Of a DNA stretch of 64,000 nt, positions 26,601 through 38,600 are shown piece after piece (position 1 is the stretch's first letter; the number at the start of each line of letters is the position of its first letter). Origin of the DNA: Chondrosia reniformis (taxonomy: Eukaryota > Porifera > Demospongiae > Chondrillida > Chondrillidae); assembly GCA_947172415.1 (NCBI GenBank), contig OX359201.1, forward strand, positions 992,001 to 1,056,000, in the 5' to 3' direction. A program made the position numbers and the translations under genes. The notes under the pieces are model-generated. The model was given only the letters and a program-made list of their open reading frames with translations. It was not told where the DNA came from and ran no database searches.

Positions 26601-29600
26601 TGAAAATTTCAAATTCTCATTGGAAATGTTTCATACATGTCTGTGAATGCTGACAGCAAGTTTGAGCTTCATATCTTTCCATTTGACAGAGTTAGAGCAC
26701 CAAATGTACATTAATATACTGGAATACCAAATTAATGTATGGTGAGAGATAGGGCAAATGTAAAGATTTATGAAAATTTCAAATTCTCATTGGAAATGTT
26801 TCATACATGTCTGTGAATGCTGACAGCAAGTTTGAGCTTCATATCTTTCCATTTGACAGAGTTAGAGCACCAAATGTACATTAATATACTGGAATACCAA
26901 ATTAATGTATGGTGAGAGATAGGGCAAATGTAAAGATTTATGAAAATTTCAAATTCTCATTGGAAATGTTTCATACATGTTTGTGAATGCTGACACCAAG
27001 GTTTAGCTTATTAACTTTCCATTTTACAGAGTTATAGTACCAAATGTACATTAAAGTATTGGTATACGAAATTAATGTATGGTGAGAGATAGGGCAAATG
27101 TAAAGATTTATGAAAATTTCAAATTCTCATTGGAAATGTTTCATACATGTCTGTGAATGCTGACAGCAAGTTTGAGCTTCATATCTTTCCATTTGATAGA
27201 GTTAGAGCACCAAATGTACATTAATATACTGGAATACCAAATTAATGTATGGTGAGAGATAAGGCAAATGTAAAGATTTATAAAAATTTCAAAAACTCTT
27301 TGGAAATGATTCAATCATGTTTGTGAATGCTGACACCAAGGTTTAGCCTATTAACTTTCCATTTTACAGATCTTATAGTACCAAATGTACATTAAAGTAT
27401 TGGTATACGAAATTAATGTATGGTGTGAGATAGGGCAAATGTAAAGATTTATGAAAATTTCAAATTGTCATTGGAAATGTTTCATACATGTCTGTGAATG
27501 CTGACAGCAAGTTTGAGCTTCATATCTTTCCATTTGACAGAGTTAGAGCACCAAATGTACATTAATATACTGGAATACCAAATTAATGTATGGTGAGAGA
27601 TAGGGCAAATGTAAAGATTTATAAAAATTTCAAATTGTCTTTGGAAATGATTCAATCATGTTTGTGAATGCTGACACCAAGGTTTAACTTATTAACTTTC
27701 CATTTTACAGAGTTATAGTACCAAATGTACATTAAAGTATTGGTATACGAAATTAATGTATAGTGAGAGATAGGGCAAATGTCAAGATTTATGAAAATTT
27801 CAAATTCTCATTGGAAATGTTTCCTACATGTCTGTGAATGCTGACAGCAAGTTTGAGCTTCATATCTTTCCATTTGACAGAATTAGAGCACCAAATGTAC
27901 ATTAATATACTGGAATACCAAATTAATGTATGGTGAGAGATAGGGCAAATGTAAAGATTTATGAAAATTTCAAATTCTCATTGGAAATGTTTTAAACATG
28001 TCTGTGAATGCTGACGTTAAGTTAAAGCTTCATATCTCTCCATTTGACAGAGCTACAGCACTCTAATGTACATTAAATTTCTAGTATACGACCTTAAATG
28101 GGTGTAGCATATATATCGTGCGATACTATTTTGCAAATTATCGGCATACGAAGTTAAAATGTTTTGACATGAATGGGGCAACTAGAAACACGCAGGGACA
28201 GTCCAGAACGCAGCTGTCAGAAGGTCTTTACATAGAGGCAGGTAGCCATTATGCTATTACTGCAATTGAGATTGAGTGTGGCTGGTTATACCAGTTTACG
28301 TTCATATCGGAACACCTCTCGCTAAAATCGTTTCTACATGGGACCAGAAAAGTTTGTCTCCTCCGCCAATCAAGACACTTACAGGATTCTATCCATTTTT
28401 CCCAGTTTCTAGATGAACCACGAATACTGGATATACCTTTAAAATGGCTTGGAACGATGCACTCATCCCGAATTAACTTGATATAATTTGACTACATTTT
28501 TCTCGCAAATACCCTATTCTTAAGTATGGAATAGCGCCAACCACAATCGTTTCCTTTTGAAATTTTCTTGTTTAAATAGAAGCGCAAAACCTTATAAAGT
28601 AGGCCTACCTGGACACATCTCTATGGTGGTAGCGGTTCCCATAGAGGTTGGTAGCGCTTAGACTCTGAAGCTGTCTCCTAATCGGTTGGTGCCATAGAGA
28701 CGTGCTCACCAATAATCCGGATTTCGGGGGGGTTCCACGTAATGTGGGATTGGCATCTGATATCTTAGGATTCATATGAGTCGGCCATATCGAGAAGAAC
28801 TGGTTCTTCTCACGCAAGTGACACCCAAAGCTCAACTCGGCAGAGCGTTACCACCGATCCCGGCCTCTGAGCGTCGTGGATGGTAGCGTTCGGTATGGTC
28901 CAACTTTTTTTCTTTGGAGTTTCGTTGGCCGTCGATTGGCAAAATTTCACTTTAACGACATCCATATAATATATGTGGATAGAAACTGCTTCAACAACAA
29001 TCAAGTACTACACAGTGCATATCCATGTGTATAAGAAATCTTTCAAAGAGTTCTATTTTTTCAGAAATATATACAGTACGGCATGTTCACTCTTACACCT
29101 ACTCAAGGTCGGCCATTTATAGTATTACGCAATTAGGGTTAGTTAATGTATGATGAGAAATTTATGTAGAAATCAAAATTTCTAAAACTGTTTGGAAATG
29201 TTTCATACATGTCTGTGAATGTAGACACAAAGTTTAAACTTCATATTTAGCCATTTGACAGAGTTACAGCACTAAGTGTACATTGTATTAAGAAAATGTA
29301 TGGGGAAAGATAGGGTAAATTTCTGTAAAATTCAAAATTTCTAAAACTGTTTGGAAATGTTTCATACTTGTATGTGAATGTGGATACCAAGTTTAAGCTT
29401 CAAATTTACCAATTTGACAGAGTTACATCACTAAATGTACATTTAAGTTAATGTATTGTGAGAGATAGGGCAAATGTAAAGATTTATAAAAATTTCAAAT
29501 TCTCATTGGAAATGTTTCATACATGTCTGTGAATGCTGACAGCAAGTTTGAGCTTCATATCTTTCCATTTTACAGAGTTAGAGCACCAAATGTACATTCA

Positions 29601-32600
29601 TATACTAGAATACCAAATTAATGTATAGTGAGAGATAGGGCAAATGTAAAGATTTATGAAAATTTCAAATTGTCATTGGAAATGTTTCATACATGCCTGT
29701 GAATGCTGACAGCAAGTTTGAGCTTCATATCTTTCCATTTGACTGAGTTAGAGCACCAAATGTACATTAATATACTGGAATACCAAATTAATGTATGGTG
29801 AGAGATAAGGCAAATTAAATTTAAAGATTTATGAAAATTTCAAATTGTCATTGTAAATGTTTCATACATGTCTGTGAATGCTGACAGCAAGTTTGAGCTT
29901 CATATCTTTCCATTTGACAGAGTTAGAGCACCAAATGTACATTAATATACTGGAAAACCAAATTAATGTATGGTGAGAGATAGGGCAAATGTAAAGATTT
30001 ATAAAAAATTCAAAAACTCTTTAGAAATGATTCAATCATGTTTGTGAATGCTGACACCAAAGTTTAGCTTGTTTACTTTCCATTTGACAGAGTTAGAGCA
30101 CCAAATGTACATTAATATACTGGAATACCAAATTAATGTATGGTGAGAGATAGGGCAAATGTAAAGATTTATGAAAATTTCAAATTGTCATTGGAAATGT
30201 TTCATACATGTCTGTAAATGCTGACAGCAAGTTTGAGCTTCATATCTTTCCATTTGACAGAGTTAGAGCACCAAATGTACATTAATATACTGGAATACCA
30301 AATTAATGTATGGTGAGAGATAGGGCAAATGTAAAGATTTATAAAAATTTCAAAAACTCTTTGGAAATGATTTAATCATGTTTGTGAATGCTGACACCAA
30401 GGTTTAGCTTATTAACTTTCCATTTTACAGAGTTATAGTACCAAATGTACATTAATATACTGGAAAACCAAATTAATGTATGGTGAGAGATAGGGCAAAT
30501 GTAAAGATTTATAAAAAATTCAAAAACTCTTTAGAAATGATTCAATCATGTTTGTGAATGCTGACACCAAAGTTTAGCTTGTTTACTTTCCATTTGACAG
30601 AGTTAGAGCACCAAATGTACATTAATATACTGGAATACCAAATTAATGTATGGTGAGAGATAGGGCAAATGTAAAGATTTATGAAAATTTCAAATTGTCA
30701 TTGGAAATGTTTCATACATGTCTGTGAATGCTGACAGTAAGTTTGAGCTTCATATCCTTCCATTTGACAGAGTTAGAGCACCAAATGTACATTAATATAC
30801 TGGAATACCAAATTAATGTATGGTGAGAGATAGGGCAAATGTAAAGATTTATGAAAATTTCAAATTCTTATTGGAAATGTTTCATACATGTCTGTAAATG
30901 CTGACAGCAAGTTTGAGCTTCATATCTTTCCATTTGACAGAGTTAGAGCACCAAATGTACATTAATATACTGGAATACCAAATTAATGTATGGTGAGAGA
31001 TAGGGCAAATGTAAAGATTTATAAAAATTTCAAAAACTCTTTGGAAATGATTTAATCATGTTTGTGAATGCTGACACCAAGGTTTAGCTTATTAACTTTC
31101 CATTTTACAGAGTTATAGTACCAAATGTACATTAATATACTGGAAAACCAAATTAATGTATGGTGAGAGATAGGGCAAATGTAAAGATTTATAAAAAATT
31201 CAAAAACTCTTTGGAAATGATTCAATCATGTTTGTGAATGCTGACACCAAAGTTTAGCTTGATTACTTTCCATTTGACAGAGTTAGAGCACCAAATGTAC
31301 ATTAATATACTGGAATACCAAATTAATGTATGGTGAGAGATAGGGCAAATGTAAAGATTTATGAAAATTTCAAATTGTCATTGGAAATGTTTCATACATG
31401 TTTGTGAATGCTGACACCAAGGTTTAGCTTATTAACTTTCCATTTTACAGAGTTATAGTACCAAATGTACATTAAAGTATTGGTATACGAAATTAATGTA
31501 TGGTGAGAGATAGGGTAAATGTAAAGATTTATGAAAATTTCAAATTCTCATTGGAAATGTTTCATACATGTCTGTGAATGCTGACAGCAAGTTTGAGCTT
31601 CACTATCTTTCCATTTGTCAGAGTTAGAGCACCAAATGTACATTAATATACTGGAATACCAAATTAATGTATGGTGAGAGATAAGGCAAATGTAAAGATT
31701 TATAAAAATTTCAAAAACTCTTTGGAAATGATTCAATCATGTTTGTGAATGCTGACACCAAGGTTTATTTAGCTTATTAACTTTCCATTTTACAGAGTTA
31801 TAGTACCAAATGTACATTAAAGTATTGGTATACGAAATTAATGTATAGTAAGAGATAGGGCAAATGTAAAGATTTATGAAAATTTCAAATTGTCATTGGA
31901 AATGTTTCATACATGTCTGTGAATGCTGACAGCAAGTTTGAGCTTCATATCCTTCCATTTGACAGAGTTAGAGCACCAAATGTACATTAATATACTGGAA
32001 TACCAAATTAATGTATGGTGAGAGATAGGGCAAATGTAAAGATTTATGAAAATTTCAAATTCTCATTGGAAATGTTTCATACATGTCTGTGAATGCTGAC
32101 AGCAATTTTGAGCTTCATATCTTTCCATTTGACAGAGTTAGAGCACCAAATGTACATTAATATACTGGAATACCAAATTAATGTATAGTGAGAGATAGGG
32201 CAAATGTAAAGATTTATGAAAATTTCAAATTCTCTTTGGAAATGTTTCATACATGTCTGTGAATGCTGACAGCAAGTTTGAGCTTCATATCCTTCCATTT
32301 GACAGAGTTAGAGCACCAAACGTACATTAATATACTGGAATACCAAATTAATGTATGGTGAGAGATAGGGCAAATGTAAAGATTTTTGAAAATTTCAAAT
32401 TGTCATTGGAAATGTTTCCTACATGTCTGTGAATGCTGACAGCAAGTTTGAGCTTCATATCTTTCCATTTGAGAGAGTTAGAGCACCAAATGTACATTAA
32501 TATACTGGAATACCAAATTAATGTATGGTGAGAGATAGGGCAAATGTAAAGATTTATGAAAATTTCAAATTGTCATTGGAAATGTTTCATACATGTTTGT

Positions 32601-35600
32601 GAATGCTGACACCAAGGTTTAGCTTATTAACTTTCCATTTTACAGAGTTATAGTACCAAATGTACATTAAAGTATTGGTATACGAAATTAATGTATGGTG
32701 AGAGATAGGGTAAATGTAAAGATTTATGAAAATTTCAAATTCTCATTGGAAATGTTTCATACATGTCTGTGAATGCTGACAGCAAGTTTGAGCTTCACTA
32801 TCTTTCCATTTGTCAGAGTTAGAGCACCAAATGTACATTAATATACTGGAATACCAAATTAATGTATGGTGAGAGATAAGGCAAATGTAAAGATTTATAA
32901 AAATTTCAAAAACTCTTTGGAAATGATTCAATCATGTTTGTGAATGCTGACACCAAGGTTTATTTAGCTTATTAACTTTCCATTTTACAGAGTTATAGTA
33001 CCAAATGTACATTAAAGTATTGGTATACGAAATTAATGTATAGTAAGAGATAGGGCAAATGTAAAGATTTATGAAAATTTCAAATTGTCATTGGAAATGT
33101 TTCATACATGTCTGTGAATGCTGACAGCAAGTTTGAGCTTCATATCCTTCCATTTGACAGAGTTAGAGCACCAAATGTACATTAATATACTGGAATACCA
33201 AATTAATGTATGGTGAGAGATAGGGCAAATGTAAAGATTTATGAAAATTTCAAATTCTCATTGGAAATGTTTCATACATGTCTGTGAATGCTGACAGCAA
33301 TTTTGAGCTTCATATCTTTCCATTTGACAGAGTTAGAGCACCAAATGTACATTAATATACTGGAATACCAAATTAATGTATAGTGAGAGATAGGGCAAAT
33401 GTAAAGATTTATGAAAATTTCAAATTCTCTTTGGAAATGTTTCATACATGTCTGTGAATGCTGACAGCAAGTTTGAGCTTCATATCCTTCCATTTGACAG
33501 AGTTAGAGCACCAAACGTACATTAATATACTGGAATACCAAATTAATGTATGGTGAGAGATAGGGCAAATGTAAAGATTTTTGAAAATTTCAAATTGTCA
33601 TTGGAAATGTTTCCTACATGTCTGTGAATGCTGACAGCAAGTTTGAGCTTCATATCTTTCCATTTGAGAGAGTTAGAGCACCAAATGTACATTAATATAC
33701 TGGAATACCAAATTAATGTATGGTGAGAGATAGGGCAAATGTAAAGATTTATGAAAATTTCAAATTCTCATTGGAAATGTTTTAAACATGTCTGTGAATG
33801 CTGACGTTAAGTTAAAGCTTCATATCTCTCCATTTGACAGAGCTACAGCACTCTAATGTACATTAAATTTCTAGTATACGACCTTAAATGGGTGTAGCAT
33901 ATATATCGTGCGATACTATTTTGCAAATTATCGGCATACGAAGTTAAAATGTTTTGACATGAATGGGGCAACTAGAAACACGCAGGGACAGTCCAGAACG
34001 CAGCTGTCAGAAGGTCTTTACATAGAGGCAGGTAGCCATTATGCTATTACTGCAATTGAGATTGAGTGTGGCTGGTTATACCAGTTTACGTTCATATCGG
34101 AACACCTCTCGCTAAAATCGTTTCTACATGGGACCAGAAAAGTTTGTCTCCTCCGCCAATCAAGACACTTACAGGATTCTATCCATTTTTCCCAGTTTCT
34201 AGATGAACCACGAATACTGGATATACCTTTAAAATGGCTTGGAACGATGCACTCATCCCGAATTAACTTGATATAATTTGACTACATTTTTCTCGCAAAT
34301 ACCCTATTCTTAAGTATGGAATAGCGCCAACCACAATCGTTTCCTTTTGAAATTTTCTTGTTTAAATAGAAGCGCAAAACCTTATAAAGTAGGCCTACCT
34401 GGACACATCTCTATGGTGGTAGCGGTTCCCATAGAGGTTGGTAGCGCTTAGACTCTGAAGCTGTCTCCTAATCGGTTGGTGCCATAGAGACGTGCTCACC
34501 AATAATCCGGATTTCGGGGGGGTTCCACGTAATGTGGGATTGGCATCTGATATCTTAGGATTCATATGAGTCGGCCATATCGAGAAGAACTGGTTCTTCT
34601 CACGCAAGTGACACCCAAAGCTCAACTCGGCAGAGCGTTACCACCGATCCCGGCCTCTGAGCGTCGTGGATGGTAGCGTTCGGTATGGTCCAACTTTTTT
34701 TCTTTGGAGTTTCGTTGGCCGTCGATTGGCAAAATTTCACTTTAACGACATCCATATAATATATGTGGATAGAAACTGCTTCAACAACAATCAAGTACTA
34801 CACAGTGCATATCCATGTGTATAAGAAATCTTTCAAAGAGTTCTATTTTTTCAGAAATATATACAGTACGGCATGTTCACTCTTACACCTACTCAAGGTC
34901 GGCCATTTATAGTATTACGCAATTAGGGTTAGTTAATGTATGATGAGAAATTTATGTAGAAATCAAAATTTCTAAAACTGTTTGGAAATGTTTCATACAT
35001 GTCTGTGAATGTAGACACAAAGTTTAAACTTCATATTTAGCCATTTGACAGAGTTACAGCACTAAGTGTACATTGTATTAAGAAAATGTATGGGGAAAGA
35101 TAGGGTAAATTTCTGTAAAATTCAAAATTTCTAAAACTGTTTGGAAATGTTTCATACTTGTATGTGAATGTGGATACCAAGTTTAAGCTTCAAATTTACC
35201 AATTTGACAGAGTTACATCACTAAATGTACATTTAAGTTAATGTATTGTGAGAGATAGGGCAAATGTAAAGATTTATAAAAATTTCAAATTCTCATTGGA
35301 AATGTTTCATACATGTCTGTGAATGCTGACAGCAAGTTTGAGCTTCATATCTTTCCATTTTACAGAGTTAGAGCACCAAATGTACATTAATATACTGGAA
35401 TACCAAATTAATGTATGGTGAGAGATAGGGCAAATGTAAAGATTTATGAAAATTTCAAATTCTCATTGGAAATGTTTCATACATGTCTGTGAATGCTGAC
35501 AGCAAGTTTGAGCTTCATATCTTTCCATTTGACAGAGTTAGAGCACCAAATGTACATTAATATACTGGAATACCAAATTAATGTATGGTGAGAGATAGGG

Positions 35601-38600
35601 CAAATGTAAAGATTTATGAAAATTTCAAATTCTCATTGGAAATGTTTCATACATGTCTGTAAATGCTGACAGCAAGTTTGAGCTTCATATCTTTCCATTG
35701 GACAGAGTTAGAGCACCAAATGTACATTAATATACTGGAATACCAAATTAATGTATGGTGAGAGATAGGGCAAATGTAAAGATTTATAAAAATTTCAAAA
35801 ACTCTTTGGAAATGATTTAATCATGTTTGTGAATGCTGACACCAAGGTTTAGCTTATTAACTTTCCATTTTACAGAGTTATAGTACCAAATGTACATTAA
35901 TATACTGGAAAACCAAATTAATGTATGGTGAGAGATAGGGCAAATGTAAAGATTTATAAAAAATTCAAAAACTCTTTAGAAATGATTCAATCATGTTTGT
36001 GAATGCTGACACCAAAGTTTAGCTTGTTTACTTTCCATTTGACAGAGTTAGAGCACCAAATGTACATTAATATACTGGAATACCAAATTAATGTATGGTG
36101 AGAGATAGGGCAAATGTAAAGATTTATGAAAATTTCAAATTCTCATTGGAAATGTTTCATACATGTCTGTAAATGCTGACAGCAAGTTTGAGCTTCATAT
36201 CTTTCCATTTGACAGAGTTAGAGCACCAAATGTACATTAATATACTGGAATACCAAATTAATGTATGGTGAGAGATAGGGCAAATGTAAAGATTTATAAA
36301 AATTTCAAAAACTCTTTGGAAATGATTTAATCATGTTTGTGAATGCTGACACCAAGGTTTAGCTTATTAACTTTCCATTTTACAGAGTTATAGTACCAAA
36401 TGTACATTAATATACTGGAAAACCAAATTAATGTATGGTGAGAGATAGGGCAAATGTAAAGATTTATAAAAAATTCAAAAACTCTTTGTAAATGATTCAA
36501 TCATGTTTGTGAATGCTGACACCAAAGTTTAGCTTGTTAACTTTCCATTTGACAGAGTTAGAGCACCAAATGTACATTAATATACTGGAATACCAAATTA
36601 ATGTATGGTGAAAGATAGGGCAAATGTAAAGATTTATGAAAATTTCAAATTCTCATTGGAAATGTTTCATACATGTCTGTGAATGCTGACAGCAAGTTTG
36701 AGCTTCATATCCTTCCATTTGACAGAGTTAGAGCACCAAATGTACATTAATATACTGGAATACCAAATTAATGTATGGTGAGAGATAGGGCAAATGTAAA
36801 GATTTATGAAAATTTCAAATTCTCATTGGAAATGTTTCATACATGTCTGTGAATGCTGACAGCAAGTGTGAACTTCATATCTTTCCATTTGACAGAGTTA
36901 GAGCACCAAATGTACATTAATATACTGGAATACCAAATTAATGTATGGTGAGAGATAGGGCAAATGTAAAGATTTATGAAAATTTCAAATTCTCATTGGA
37001 AATGTTTCATACATGTCTGTGAATGCTGACAGCAAGTTTGAGCTTCATATCCTTCCATTTGACAGAGTTAGAGCACCAAATGTACATTAATATACTGGAA
37101 TACCAAATTAATGTATGGTGAGAGATAGGGCAAATGTAAAGATTTATGAAAATTTCAAATTCTCATTGGAAATGTTTCATACATGTCTGTGAATGCTGAC
37201 AGCAAGTTTGAGCTTCATATCTTTCCATTTGAGAGAGTTAGAGCACCAAATGTACATTAATATACTGGAATACCAAATTAATGTATGGTGAGAGATAGGG
37301 CAAATGTAAAGATTTATGAAAATTTCAAATTCTCATTGGAAATGTTTCATACATGTCTGTGAATACTGACAGCAAATTTGAGCTTCATATCCTTCCATTT
37401 GACAGAGTTAGAGCACCAAATGTACATTAATATACTGGAATACCAAATTAATGTATAGTGAGAGATAAGGCAAATGTAAAGATTTATAAAAATTTCAAAA
37501 ACTCTTTGGAAATGATTCAATCATGTTTGTGAATGCTGACACCAAGGTTTAACTTATTAACTTTCCATTTTACAGAGTTATAGTAGCAAATGTACATTAA
37601 AGTATTGGTATACGAAATTAATGTATGGTGAGAGATAGGGCAAATGTAAAGATTTATGAAAATTTCAAATTCTCATTGGAAATGTTTCATACATGTCTGT
37701 GAATGCTGACAGCAAGTTTGAGCTTCATATCTTTCCATTTGACAGAGTTAGAGCACCAAATGTACATTAATATACTGGAATACCAAATTAATGTATGGTG
37801 AGAGATAGGGCAAATGTAAAGATTTATGAAAATTTCAAATTCTCATTGGAAATGTTTCATACATGTCTGTGAATGCTGACAGCAAGTTTGAGCTTCATAT
37901 CTTTCCATTTGACAGAGTTAGAGCACCAAATGTACATTAATATACTGGAATACCAAATTAATGTATGGTGAGAGATAGGGCAAATGTAAAGATTTATGAA
38001 AATTTCAAATTGTCATTGGAAATGTTTCATACATGTTTGTGAATGCTGACACCAAGGTTTAGCTTATTAACTTTCCATTTTACAGAGTTATAGTACCAAA
38101 TGTACATTAAAGTATTGGTATACGAAATTAATGTATGGTGAGAGATAGGGCAAATGTAAAGATTTATGAAAATTTCAAATTCTCATTGGAAATGTTTCAT
38201 ACATGTCTGTGAATGCTGACAGCAAGTTTGAGCTTCATATCTTTCCATTTGAGAGAGTTAGAGCACCAAATGTACATTAATATACTGGAATACCAAATTA
38301 ATGTATGGTGAGAGATAGGGCAAATGTAAAGATTTATGAAAATTTCAAATTGTCTTTGGAAATGTTTCATACATGTCTGTGAATGCTGACAGCAAGTTTG
38401 AGCTTCATATCTTTCCATTTGACAGAGTTAGAGCACCAAATGTACATTAATATACTGGAATACCAAATTAATGTATGGTGAGAGATATATAGGGCAAATG
38501 TAAAGATTTATGAAAATTTCAAATTCTCATTGGAAATGTTTCATACATGTCTGTGAATGCTGACAGCAAGTTTGAGCTTAATATCTTTCCATTTGACAGA

